DNA of 64,000 bases from Clostridia bacterium (lineage in GTDB: Bacteria > Bacillota > Clostridia > Lachnospirales > Lachnospiraceae). Within the stretch, counting starts at the first letter, position 1. The number at the start of each line of letters is the position of its first letter. Shown here in pieces: positions 9,909 through 17,658 of this stretch. The notes beneath the pieces were generated by a model. The model was not told the DNA's origin, made no database searches, and saw nothing but the letters and a program-made list of their open reading frames with translations. The stretch spans positions 35,608-99,607 of the forward strand of contig CAJTFE010000015.1 in the NCBI GenBank assembly GCA_910575725.1, given 5' to 3'. A program made the translations under genes and the position numbers.

Positions 9909-9926
9909 TCGAAATATTCACTCAGC

Positions 9927-11258
9927 TCATTTTTCTTTTATTCTCCAATATCCCTTTCTTCTTCCTCCAACCCTTTCAATAGCATCAACCTTTTTTAAAT
10001 CTGCAACTGCTCTCTGCACTGTTTTATATGACACACCTAAATGGTCAGCCATTTCGGACAATGAAATGTCCGTTTGCGCTTTTATAAGCTCCAGAACCTT
10101 TGTATTCACTCCCTTTCCTTTTCGGACATCATTTGTCCTATTAAAATCTTTGCTGTTTGAAACCGCAGTAAATTTAACTGTAATATCATCTCCAAGAATG
10201 CTATATTCAGGAATCTTCGCACCAATCAAATTGCATTCTTCACAAATTTTTTGAATCCCTCGTCCCCATGATTCTATATACCCTGCTCTGAAAAAAGTAT
10301 TCGCCAAATCCGGATTATATGGTCTGGAATTATGTGTTTTCATAAGATTCTCTGTTGTCCAGTCACTTGGAAATACACATGCGTTACTGATATACATAGC
10401 CTCATCTTCTATTCGAATTTGAATCGGGATACCATCTTCCCATTTACAATGAATCAATGCATTGTATACTGCCTCTCTCACTGCTTCCCTTGCATATGGA
10501 TATGTCTCCACACGTACCTCTTTGTCATAGGATATAGACGCCTTTAAGTATTTCAAATAAATCAGTTCAACCACTCTGTCTGCAATTAGGATAAGCGATC
10601 CCTCTACCACATCCTGATATTGAAGATCAGAACCTATACCAAACTTCCCGATTTTCACATAACAGCCAGTAAAAAAACGTTGCGGATTACGATAAAAAAG
10701 CAAAACTGCTGCCCGTTTCAGTTTTCCATCAACAATCAGCCCCAATTTATTAAGCAATTCCTCATTTGTACACTCCAAATCTTTACGTGTCATTCGTTCT
10801 GTACGAACAGCCTCACGGCGAAAAATTTCAAAACTCTCTATATCTAAGTCTCCAACAGAAACATTGTCTATTGGAACAGCATCCCAACGATATCCTGTTT
10901 TTCTGACAAGAAATTCTGTCAGTGCCGAACCGCGAAGTTGCTGCTTGGTACTTCCGCTCCTATAATGATACTCACCACGATAGCTGACCGGATACGAACT
11001 TGGATTTACAATAATCTGAATATATTGTTTTCCATTCTCATCTAAGCAATTTACATCGGCTATAATCCCCATTGTATCCTTAATTTTATTGGGAATTTCC
11101 TCAAGAAGTTTCTTGCAGTCAGCCACACCAACAATCTTCCCATTATCATCAAGTCCAATATAGATGCATCCTCCTTGTGCATTTGCAAAACCGCACACCC
11201 ATTTTAAATATTCATCTCTCCAAGACTCTTTATATTCTGTGTTCTGACTTTCTGCCAT
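9927..11258 (-). CDS. AlbA_2-domain ATP-binding protein with C-terminal HTH
   Basis: This 443-residue protein has the architecture of the widespread Schlafen-AlbA_2/HATPase_c_4 regulators. An N-terminal AlbA_2 nucleic-acid-binding domain (NTEYKESWRDEYLKWVCGFA, then GGCIYIGLDDNG) is followed by a GHKL-type ATPase region (YAREAVREAVYNALIHCKW, then FFRAGYIESWGRGIQK). A C-terminal winged HTH (SEMADHLGVSYKTVQRAVAD) completes it. Such proteins are common in mobile and defence-like islands, but their function is mostly unproven. It is the best preserved gene of the insertion and is followed at once by the hypothetical gene. Confidence 0.8.
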   Translation of the reverse strand: MAESQNTEYKESWRDEYLKWVCGFANAQGGCIYIGLDDNGKIVGVADCKKLLEEIPNKIKDTMGIIADVNCLDENGKQYIQIIVNPSSYPVSYRGEYHYRSGSTKQQLRGSALTEFLVRKTGYRWDAVPIDNVSVGDLDIESFEIFRREAVRTERMTRKDLECTNEELLNKLGLIVDGKLKRAAVLLFYRNPQRFFTGCYVKIGKFGIGSDLQYQDVVEGSLILIADRVVELIYLKYLKASISYDKEVRVETYPYAREAVREAVYNALIHCKWEDGIPIQIRIEDEAMYISNACVFPSDWTTENLMKTHNSRPYNPDLANTFFRAGYIESWGRGIQKICEECNLIGAKIPEYSILGDDITVKFTAVSNSKDFNRTNDVRKGKGVNTKVLELIKAQTDISLSEMADHLGVSYKTVQRAVADLKKVDAIERVGGRRKGYWRIKEK

Positions 11259-11401
11259 ACTTCTTATCCTCCATCTAAATATACCTTCACATATTGTTAT
11301 AAGAATGCCATTACCTATGAATACCTGAAATATCAGGATTCTATTAAATCATCCTCCAGGCATAAAACTTACTTTTAAAAAGCCCTATTTATCTTTGCCA
11401 T

Positions 11402-11782
11402 CTATCTGGAATCCATAAATATATCAATATATTTTTGTGCAGCAAATATCCTATTTCTATGCTGCTCATTATCCCTTTTTACAATATTCATTTCTACCAG
11501 CATATCCACCCTGCTTGACGCAGTGTTATAAGAAATCTGAAATGCATCCACTAAATCATTAATCATAAAAACAGGTGTTGTTTCAATAAAGACACATATT
11601 CGGGACAGCTCCCCCGAAAACTTAACACTGCGTTGCAAGTTCTTTCCTATCCTAGACCTTTCATCAACTGCCTCCTTAATCCGTTTTATAGCTTGGTTAG
11701 ACGAATCAATAATACATTGCAAGAAAAACTTTATCCATTCCATATAATTTCCAAAATGCTGTACTCCAAAAAACAAATTATA
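11402..11782 (-). pseudogene. C-terminal remnant of a Fic-family protein
   Basis: The sequence LFFGVQHFGNYMEWIKFFLQ followed by CIIDSSNQAIKRIKE matches the segment downstream of the Fic active site in clostridial Fic (AMP-transferase) proteins. A small winged-helix tail follows. The catalytic HPFxxGNGR motif and everything before it are absent. The open frame ends upstream at the in-frame stop that also closes the aldo/keto reductase N-terminal part, so this is an end fragment brought in by the insertion. Confidence 0.6.
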
Positions 11783-11828
11783 TCACTTTTTTGAATTGTA
11801 CCAAGTTATTCCATGAATAACGCAAGAT

Positions 11829-12163
11829 TCAAAGTATTCTACGCCGCACTTCTCAAGCTGCTTCTCAAAAATCTCCTCCACCTTATCCATGTTGGAAAGA
11901 TCATACCCCGGGAACTTCGTAGCAAGAAAAAACGTCTCTCTGGGATAAGACGCCAGAGCCCTGCCAATCACAAGCTCCGAATTCCCCTCATGGTAGCCCC
12001 AGGCCGTATCATAATAATTAATCCCCTGGGCCATGGCAAAATCCACCATCTCCTTGGCTGCCGTCTCGTCAATCCTGGCGTCATTCCCCTCCAGCACCGG
12101 CAGGCGCATACACCCAAGCCCCAGAGCCGACAGTCTCTCACCTTGAAAATTCTTATAAATCAT
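11829..12163 (-). pseudogene. Aldo/keto reductase, N-terminal part
   Basis: This is the N-terminal third of the split aldo/keto reductase: MIYKNFQGERLSALGLGCMR, the catalytic-Asp/Tyr region INYYDTAWGYHEGNSE and the Lys region FLATKFPGYD. Homology ends at CGVEYF, after which 15 unrelated residues run to a stop at 11783. AAGGAG lies 9 nt before the ATG. The promoter upstream has the 19-bp spacer and palindrome typical of activation by the divergent MerR regulator. The signalling arrangement is intact although the enzyme is not. Confidence 0.85.
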
Positions 12164-12249
12164 ATTCTCAAACTCCTTTCCTTCCGTCCCTGATTTGACT
12201 GCCTGACATAAAATCTGCTATAATCAAGCCAGTTCTAAACTTTGCTCAC

Positions 12250-12280
12250 ATTATACAACTTAAAGTGAACTTTAAGTCAA
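12250..12280 (-). promoter_or_regulatory. MerR-type promoter with operator palindrome
   Basis: On the minus strand TTGACT (12275-12280) and TATAAT (12250-12255) are 19 bp apart. Between them, overlapping the -35, lies the perfect palindrome ACTTAAAGTGAACTTTAAGT (12258-12277). An over-long spacer holding the operator is the hallmark of promoters untwisted by MerR-family activators. It drives the aldo/keto reductase. Confidence 0.85.
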
Positions 12281-12302
12281 GAAAAAGATATTGACACAGG
12301 TA

Positions 12303-12324
12303 TTGGCGGCCCTAGGGCTGCCAA
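12303..12324 (+). repeat. Imperfect palindrome in the merR leader
   Basis: The segment TTGGCGGCCCTAGGG and its mirror CTGCCAA form a 22-bp palindrome with one mismatched pair. It lies 7 nt after a possible -35 (TTGACA, 12290-12295) of the MerR gene and could be an autoregulatory site. Confidence 0.35.
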
Positions 12325-12371
12325 GTGCAGACAGAATTGTATGTGAACGGTTACGAAAGCGAGGTATCACC

Positions 12372-12830
12372 ATGTTCTATACCGTAGGCGAAATCGCCAG
12401 AAAACTAAACATCCCGCCCTCCACCCTGCGCTACTACGACAAAGAAGGCCTCCTTCCCTTCGTAGAACGCTCCAGCGGCGGCATCCGCATGTTCAGCGAC
12501 AAAGACTTTGAATCCCTCTCTGTCATCGAATGCCTGAAAAAAGCCGGCATGTCCATCAAAGACATCCGGCTCTTCATGGAATGGTGCGCTGAAGGCGACT
12601 CCACCATCCCCAAGCGTCTCTCCATGTTCCGCCGCCAGAGAGAGCAGGTCCTCTCCCAGATAACCCAGCTTAAGGAAACCTTAGAGATCCTCGACTACAA
12701 AGAATGGTACTACGAAACAGCCGCCCAGGCCGGAACCTGCGCCATCCACGAAACCCTGGATCCCAAAGAAATCCCTGACCGCTTCCGAAGCATTCAGCAA
12801 AAATTAAAGAATACCCAGGAAAATCCCTAA
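12372..12830 (+). CDS. MerR-family transcriptional regulator
   Basis: I chose the ATG at 12372, preceded by GAGGT, because the protein then begins MFYTVGEIARKLNIPPSTLR, the MerR HTH. The wing YYDKEGLLPFVERSSGGIRM follows, then a long dimerisation helix (about residues 75-115). At 152 residues it fits the AdhR/NmlR-like group that responds to reactive aldehydes and often sits divergent to aldo/keto reductases, as here. The only C-terminal cysteine is in AGTCAIHET. It probably activates the 12250-12280 promoter. Confidence 0.85.
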   Translation: MFYTVGEIARKLNIPPSTLRYYDKEGLLPFVERSSGGIRMFSDKDFESLSVIECLKKAGMSIKDIRLFMEWCAEGDSTIPKRLSMFRRQREQVLSQITQLKETLEILDYKEWYYETAAQAGTCAIHETLDPKEIPDRFRSIQQKLKNTQENP

Positions 12831-12849
12831 AAATGATTACTGCCGGCAT

Positions 12850-12980
12850 TTGACATCTGCAGGGGAATTTGTTACACTAAAAGCATAAAAGGGTGCTGCC
12901 GATAGACGGCTGGCCCAGTTCATAGCTTACAAAAAATAGCCGCTAAGTTTGCTGGACTGTTGGGCGGCTATTTTTGTGTC
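12850..12980 (+). ncRNA. Candidate antitoxin antisense RNA with promoter
   Basis: TTGACA (12850-12855), a 17-nt spacer and TACACT (12873-12878) predict a transcript starting near 12885. It would run across the 3' end of the holin-like toxin gene and stop at a symmetrical hairpin (AAAAATAGCCGC 12932-12943 against GCGGCTATTTTT 12964-12975). The predicted RNA is about 90 nt and complementary to the toxin mRNA 3' end, the arrangement known from TxpA/RatA-type type I systems. The RNA is inferred only. Confidence 0.6.
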
Positions 12981-13069
12981 TTATTATCCTTGCTTCCGAT
13001 GGCGTATCCGAGACCGAAGCAGGTCAGGCATAAGCCAAGCACTGAAATCAATCCTTCAATCGTCAACAT
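12968..13069 (-). CDS. Holin-like toxin peptide (type I TA family)
   Basis: A 33-residue peptide, MLTIEGLISVLGLCLTCFGL then GYAIGSKDNKTQK, is encoded with a very good ribosome-binding site (AAAGGAGGG, 8 nt before ATG). It has one hydrophobic helix and a charged tail, matching the putative holin-like toxin family found in many Firmicutes (Hol_Tox). Such peptides insert in the membrane and are silenced by an antisense RNA. The mRNA would have a ~110-nt leader in which GGAGGG/CCCTCC can fold, possibly masking the ribosome-binding site. The stop lies inside the shared terminator hairpin. Confidence 0.75.
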   Translation of the reverse strand: MLTIEGLISVLGLCLTCFGLGYAIGSKDNKTQK

Positions 13070-13183
13070 CCACTTAGCCCTCCTTTCCCAGATTCCTGCA
13101 CACAGGTTTCTATGTAATCGGAGGGTCACAGTCCCTCCGCAGAAGGACTAGCCGCCTACCGTTATGGCAGCACCCATAAATAC

Positions 13184-13212
13184 ATTTTAACAAAAACGAC
13201 AGGACAGCACAA
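13184..13212 (-). promoter_or_regulatory. Promoter of the holin-like toxin
   Basis: On the minus strand TTGTGC (13207-13212) and TAAAAT (13184-13189) have a 17-nt spacer. The transcript would begin near GGGTGCTGCC, which is repeated in inverted orientation at 12891-12900. Confidence 0.45.
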
Positions 13213-13230
13213 GGCCGTCCTGTCATTTTT
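13198..13230. terminator. Bidirectional terminator between rseP and the toxin cassette
   Basis: GACAGGAC (13198-13205) pairs with GTCCTGTC (13217-13224). T-runs follow on both strands, so it can end rseP transcription on the minus strand and stop plus-strand transcription. Confidence 0.7.
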
Positions 13231-13269
13231 ACATCATAATCCCCAGTTTTGCTTTAATCTACCCGTCCC

Positions 13270-14310
13270 TCACATCAATATATTCCGAAAATCATTAAAC
13301 ATAACAAAAACCATCAGCGCCATCAGCACCATGAGCCCCACAAAATGCACCATCCCTTCCTTCTCCGGATCAATCCCTCTCCCTCGAATTGCCTCCAGAA
13401 TCAGAAAAACCAGCCTCCCCCCGTCCAGCGCCGGCAAAGGCAGAAGATTCATCACTCCAAGATTTGCCGTCAAAAGAATTGAGATATAAAGCATGTTCAG
13501 CCAGACATAAAAAGCCCCGTCCGCCCGGCTGCTCTCATAAGTATCCCCAATGGCATTCACAATCCCCACAGGCCCGGAAATATCATCCGCGCCTACACGT
13601 CCGCCAAAAAGCATTCCCAGACTCTTAATCGTCGTAGAAACCCAGTATTTTACCTCATAAACACTGTACCCAATGGTCTGAAGAATATTCCCCTTCATCC
13701 GGATTCCGGATCCCCGAAGTCCCAGATAATACATCCCGTTCTCCGCCTGCTTCGGCTCCAAAGTCACCGTATGCCGCTCCCCGTCCCGTTCGTAGGTCAG
13801 TTCTACCGTCTTCCCCTGGTTCATCTGCACATACATGTTCACCTCACGGTAAACATGTATCCGGGTATTATTCATTTTCACAATCCGATCCCCCGGCAGC
13901 ATTCCGGCCTCCTCTGCCGGAAAATCTTCCGTCAAGGCCACTACCACCGGCGCATCGTACCCAATGCTCCCAATCACAATCAAGGACAAAATAAAAGCCA
14001 GAATAAAGTTGAAAACCGGCCCGGCCGCTACCACGGAAATCCGCGTCCACACGGATTTCGCCGCAAAGGAATCCTCCGGAATATGCGTATACTCCGTCCC
14101 GTCCTCCCCTTCCATCATACAAGAACCCCCAAAGGGCAGAAGCTTCAGGGAATAACGTGTCTCTCCCAGCTGCTTACTTAGAATCCTGGGGCCCATCCCA
14201 AGGGAAAACTCATTTACCCGGATACCTCCTCGTTTTGCCAAAAGAAAATGTCCCAGCTCATGGATCACAATAATCAAGCTAAATATAATAAGTGCCAGTA
14301 AGATTTTCAA
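13270..14310 (-). CDS. rseP: RIP metalloprotease RseP (site-2 protease)
   Basis: This membrane zinc protease cleaves anti-sigma factors and leftover signal peptides within the membrane. I prefer the TTG at 14310, preceded by AGGTGGTAGG, because it yields MKILLALIIF followed by the active-site motif HELGH at residues 17-21. A TTG at 14328 would add six residues. A PDZ domain (about residues 110-190) and the second metal motif LLPLPALDGGR are present, with at least four TM helices. Length (346) is normal. It overlaps or abuts dxr and ends the uppS-cdsA-dxr-rseP unit. Confidence 0.95.
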   Translation of the reverse strand: MKILLALIIFSLIIVIHELGHFLLAKRGGIRVNEFSLGMGPRILSKQLGETRYSLKLLPFGGSCMMEGEDGTEYTHIPEDSFAAKSVWTRISVVAAGPVFNFILAFILSLIVIGSIGYDAPVVVALTEDFPAEEAGMLPGDRIVKMNNTRIHVYREVNMYVQMNQGKTVELTYERDGERHTVTLEPKQAENGMYYLGLRGSGIRMKGNILQTIGYSVYEVKYWVSTTIKSLGMLFGGRVGADDISGPVGIVNAIGDTYESSRADGAFYVWLNMLYISILLTANLGVMNLLPLPALDGGRLVFLILEAIRGRGIDPEKEGMVHFVGLMVLMALMVFVMFNDFRNILM

Positions 14311-14311
14311 C

Positions 14312-15454
14312 CTACCACCTGCTTTCAATAAATTCGTAAACTGCCTGCTCTGTCTCCAGAATCTGCTCCACCGTAGGATTTGCCGTCACCTTGTGGGCTT
14401 CCATGCTGGCCCCGATGATTTCCGGAATCTCCAGATAGGCAATCTTCCTGTCAAGGAACTTGCTCACCGCCCGTTCATTGGCTGCATTGTACACCGTAGG
14501 CATAGAACCGCCCACTGCCGCTGCGTCAAAGGCAAGCCTTAATCCCGAAAATGTCTCCATGTCCGGTTTCTCAAAGGTAATCTCCGTCAATTTCCAAAAG
14601 TCCAGACGCTCTCCAGGCAGAAACCTTCGTTCCGGATAATAAAGAGCATACTGAATAGGCAGCTTCATATCCGGCGTCCCAAGCTGGGCCATCACCGCAC
14701 CGTCCACAAACTCTACCATAGAATGGATAATACTTTTAGGCTGAACCACTATCTGAATATCCTTCGGCTCCACCCCGAACAGCCACTTGGCCTCCATCAT
14801 CTCAAGCCCCTTATTTACCAGGGTTGAGGAATCAATGGTAATCTTCCGCCCCATAGCCCAGTTGGGATGCTTCAGGGCGTCCTCCACCTGAATATTCCGA
14901 AGCTCTTCAAGCTTTTTGCCACGGAAGGGCCCTCCGGAAGCTGTGAGGAGAATCTTCTTAAGCTGTCCCCGGTTTTCCCCCTGGAGACACTGAAAAATAG
15001 CACTGTGCTCACTGTCCACCGGAAGCAGGCGCACGCCCTTTTCCTTCGCCAATGGTATAATCATATGCCCGGCAGTCACTAAAGTTTCCTTATTTGCCAG
15101 AGCAATATCCTTTCCTGCCTTCATGGCCTCGATGGTAGGAATAATTCCAATCATACCCACAATGGCCGTAACCACAATCTCGGCTTCCGGACAGGTACAG
15201 ACCTCCACAAGGCCCTCCATGCCCGAAACCACCTTTACATCCAGATCCCTGACTCTTCTTTGCAGCTCCAAAGCGCCCTCTTCACTCCAAACGGCCGCCA
15301 GCTTTGGACGGAACTTTCGGATCTGCGCCTCCAGCTTTTCCACATTGGATCCGGCCGCCAGAGAAACAATCTCAAGATCCCCGTTTTCCTCGGCAACCTC
15401 TAAGGTCTGGGTTCCGATAGACCCTGTAGAACCCAGTATTGCAATCTTTTTCAT
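14312..15454 (-). CDS. dxr: 1-deoxy-D-xylulose 5-phosphate reductoisomerase
   Basis: DXR (IspC) makes 2-C-methyl-D-erythritol 4-phosphate, the committed step of the MEP isoprenoid pathway, using NADPH. The N-terminal Rossmann motif LGSTGSIGTQTLEV, the substrate motif PVDSEHSAIFQCLQG and the flexible-loop region PNWAMGRKITIDSSTL are intact. The 380-residue length is normal. It follows cdsA by 67 nt. The pathway output feeds the neighbouring uppS product. Confidence 0.97.
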   Translation of the reverse strand: MKKIAILGSTGSIGTQTLEVAEENGDLEIVSLAAGSNVEKLEAQIRKFRPKLAAVWSEEGALELQRRVRDLDVKVVSGMEGLVEVCTCPEAEIVVTAIVGMIGIIPTIEAMKAGKDIALANKETLVTAGHMIIPLAKEKGVRLLPVDSEHSAIFQCLQGENRGQLKKILLTASGGPFRGKKLEELRNIQVEDALKHPNWAMGRKITIDSSTLVNKGLEMMEAKWLFGVEPKDIQIVVQPKSIIHSMVEFVDGAVMAQLGTPDMKLPIQYALYYPERRFLPGERLDFWKLTEITFEKPDMETFSGLRLAFDAAAVGGSMPTVYNAANERAVSKFLDRKIAYLEIPEIIGASMEAHKVTANPTVEQILETEQAVYEFIESRW

Positions 15455-15521
15455 CTTCTATCGATTTCCTTTCCGGATGCATATTCTCTTTTGCATCAAA
15501 GCATCGAATTATCTTATCTGC

Positions 15522-16346
15522 CTACAAGCTCAGCAGAGCCATTACAAAAATCACCGGCGCCGTAAAAATCACGCTGTCAAACCGATCCAGGATTCCGCCG
15601 TGGCCGGGAATCAAGTGCCCGTAATCCTTGATATCGTGATTCCGCTTGATGGCGGAAGCCGACAGATCCCCAATCTGGGACAACACCGCTCCCACAGCGC
15701 AAATCAGAGCACAGGTTCCGGCCCTTTCGCTCATAAAAAAGCTTCCGTACAAAAAGCCCAGAAGCGCCGCGCCGGCCGTTCCCCCAATGGCCCCCTCAAT
15801 GGATTTCTTCGGGCTTAACACGGGAGCCAGCTTGTGCTTTCCAAGCAGCATCCCTGTCGCATAGGCACAGGTATCGCATCCCCAGGAGCAAATAAAAATC
15901 AGCCAGTAGAGGGACATTCCCGCATCAAAAATCTCCGTCATCCGCGTAAGATACAGAAAAGACAGCATAGCCGGAACGTAAATCACCCCGAAAAAAGCCG
16001 CCATCACATCCTCAATCCGATATCTTGGAAATGTAAATACATAAATCCCCATAAGTACAAGCAGATATACAAACACAAGAAGGGGCAGGCAGACCAGAGG
16101 AATCAGCATTCCCCCGTTTCCAGCGCCGCCCATTCTCACTACAAGCACATAGAGAACCGTGACAGCCACACCCAGAATTCCCATTACATTCCGGCTAATC
16201 CCAAACACCCTGGCAAACTCTACGTATCCGATCACCGAGATTAAAAGTGTGAGCACAAACAAAAAATCTCCGCCCAGGATTCCGGCTGTAATCATAACCG
16301 CCAGCAGCACAACACCACTGACCAGTCTCGTAAAAAAAGCCTTCAA
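15522..16346 (-). CDS. cdsA: Phosphatidate cytidylyltransferase
   Basis: CdsA converts phosphatidic acid and CTP to CDP-diacylglycerol for phospholipid synthesis. The 274-residue protein has about eight TM helices. The C-terminal signature (SPKKSIEGAIGG, then DIKDYGHLIPGHGGILDR) contains the conserved acidic metal ligands. Its start codon directly abuts the uppS stop, so the two are translationally close. Confidence 0.95.
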   Translation of the reverse strand: MKAFFTRLVSGVVLLAVMITAGILGGDFLFVLTLLISVIGYVEFARVFGISRNVMGILGVAVTVLYVLVVRMGGAGNGGMLIPLVCLPLLVFVYLLVLMGIYVFTFPRYRIEDVMAAFFGVIYVPAMLSFLYLTRMTEIFDAGMSLYWLIFICSWGCDTCAYATGMLLGKHKLAPVLSPKKSIEGAIGGTAGAALLGFLYGSFFMSERAGTCALICAVGAVLSQIGDLSASAIKRNHDIKDYGHLIPGHGGILDRFDSVIFTAPVIFVMALLSL

Positions 16347-17057
16347 CTACGCTTCCTCCTTCACCCCGCCGTAGCGCCTGTCGCGCCCGTTATAGGCTTC
16401 AATGGCCTTAATAAGCTCCTCCTTGGTGAAATCCGGCCAGTGAACATCTGCAAAATAAAACTCCGAATAGGCTAGCTGCCACAAAAGGAAATTGGACAGC
16501 CGCTGCTCTCCGCTGGTCCGGATCAAAAGATCCGGGTCCGGAATATCTGCCGTATCCAGATAGGATGTGAAGATCTCCTCGGAAATATCCTCCGGCTTCA
16601 GCCTGCCGTCCGCCTGATCAGCCGCCATCTTTTTCATGGCACGAATCATCTCGTCCCGGCTTCCGTAATTGATGGCAATCTGGAAGTTTAGGCCGTCATT
16701 GTTTTTCGAAGCCTCCTCAAGCTGTGCAATCCGCTCCTGGATATCCTCCGCCAGACCGGACTTGTCGCCGATGACCCGGACACGCATATGATTTTTCTCC
16801 GCTGTTTTTAAGCAGGTTTTCATATAATTGCGCAGAAGCTTCATCAGCGCAGCTACCTCGTCCTGGGGGCGTTTCCAGTTTTCTGTGGAAAAGGCATATA
16901 CGGTCAGATACTTGATGCCCATATTCCAGGCCTCCCGGCAGATGGTCTCCACATTCTTGCTTCCCTGGGCATGGCCGTAGTTCCTGGGCATCCCTTTTGA
17001 CTTCGCCCAGCGGCCGTTGCCGTCCAAAATAATCGCCACGTGCTGCGGTATCTTCAT
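16347..17057 (-). CDS. uppS: Undecaprenyl diphosphate synthase (isoprenyl transferase)
   Basis: UppS extends farnesyl diphosphate to the C55 lipid carrier for cell-wall synthesis. I placed the start at 17057 (MKIPQHVAIILDGNGRWAKS) because AGGAG lies 7 nt upstream; an ATG at 17090 would add 11 residues with a weaker site. The catalytic Asp in ILDGNGRWA, the FSTENWKRP motif and the product-end motif RTSGEQRLSNFLLWQ are present. It is first in its transcription unit here because a terminator and tandem repeats separate it from frr. Confidence 0.96.
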   Translation of the reverse strand: MKIPQHVAIILDGNGRWAKSKGMPRNYGHAQGSKNVETICREAWNMGIKYLTVYAFSTENWKRPQDEVAALMKLLRNYMKTCLKTAEKNHMRVRVIGDKSGLAEDIQERIAQLEEASKNNDGLNFQIAINYGSRDEMIRAMKKMAADQADGRLKPEDISEEIFTSYLDTADIPDPDLLIRTSGEQRLSNFLLWQLAYSEFYFADVHWPDFTKEELIKAIEAYNGRDRRYGGVKEEA

Positions 17058-17107
17058 AATCGTCTCCTGTTTCAGATTGTTCTCATTCATTTGTCCTAAA
17101 GGGCTCT

Positions 17108-17572
17108 CCTTGGCTTAGCTTTACTCCGCAGTGCCATTCGGAAAACTTGCGTTTTCCTCATTCGCGGGCTTCGTCCCCCAGGGGACCTTCTCGCCCTAAA
17201 GGGCTCTCCTTGCCCTATGAAAACTGCCATGATCAAATTTGTCTGCAAGCAGACAATTTGCTCCTGTCAGTTTTCGCACTGCTCTTTTCCTTGGCTTAAC
17301 TTTTACCCCGCAGTGCCATTCGGAAAACTTGCGTTTTCCTCATTCGCGGGCTTCGCCCTATGAAAACTGCCATGATCAAATTTGTCTGCAAGCAGACAAT
17401 TTGCTCCTGTCAGTTTTCGCACTGCTCTTTTCCTTGGCTTAACTTTTACCCCGCAGTGCCATTCGGAAAACTTGCGTTTTCCTCATTCGCGGGCTTCGCC
17501 CTATGAAAACTGCCATGATCAAATTTGTCTGCAAGCAGACAATTTGCTCCTGTCAGTTTTCGCACTGCTCAT
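17108..17572. repeat. 143-bp tandem repeat array between frr and uppS
   Basis: Two complete 143-bp units (17213-17355 and 17356-17498) and a partial third (17499-17572) are near-identical. A diverged partial unit lies at 17108-17173. Each unit holds two hairpins: CAAATTTGTCTGC/GCAGACAATTTG enclosed by GAAAACTG/CAGTTTTC, and GGAAAAC/GTTTTCC enclosed by CCGC/GCGG. The short ORFs within are identical by repetition and not protein-like. The function is unknown. Confidence 0.9.
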
Positions 17573-17583
17573 TGACATCGCGC

Positions 17584-17636
17584 AAAAAAAGGGGCTGTAA
17601 CAAAAGTTGTATTTCCTGTTTTTGCCACAGCTCCCC
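17584..17636 (-). terminator. Terminator after frr
   Basis: On the minus strand, GGGGAGCTGT (17627-17636) pairs with ACAGCCCC (17591-17598), followed by seven T. It would end the pyrH-frr transcript ahead of the repeat array. Confidence 0.7.
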
Positions 17637-17658
17637 CATTCACTTTCTCTCATAAGCT

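Larger units (their letters stand above)
9151..11828. mobile_element. AT-rich insertion splitting the aldo/keto reductase gene
   Basis: The two aldo/keto reductase parts would join as GVEYF + DFYLFHNVC if the intervening ~2.68 kb were removed. The insert is clearly more AT-rich than its flanks and holds a Fic C-terminal remnant, an AlbA_2/ATPase gene and a hypothetical gene, all on the same strand as the broken gene. I see no transposase, terminal inverted repeats or clear target duplication, so the mechanism is unknown. Boundaries are good to about 10 nt, judged from loss of homology. Confidence 0.7.

Noticed and set aside
17108..17572. CRISPR array
   Set aside because: The repeats are 143 bp, directly adjacent and without spacers.
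17239..17600. Two identical ~65-residue ORFs
   Set aside because: They arise from the 143-bp tandem repeat; there is no ribosome-binding site, and the identical sequence is explained by duplication.
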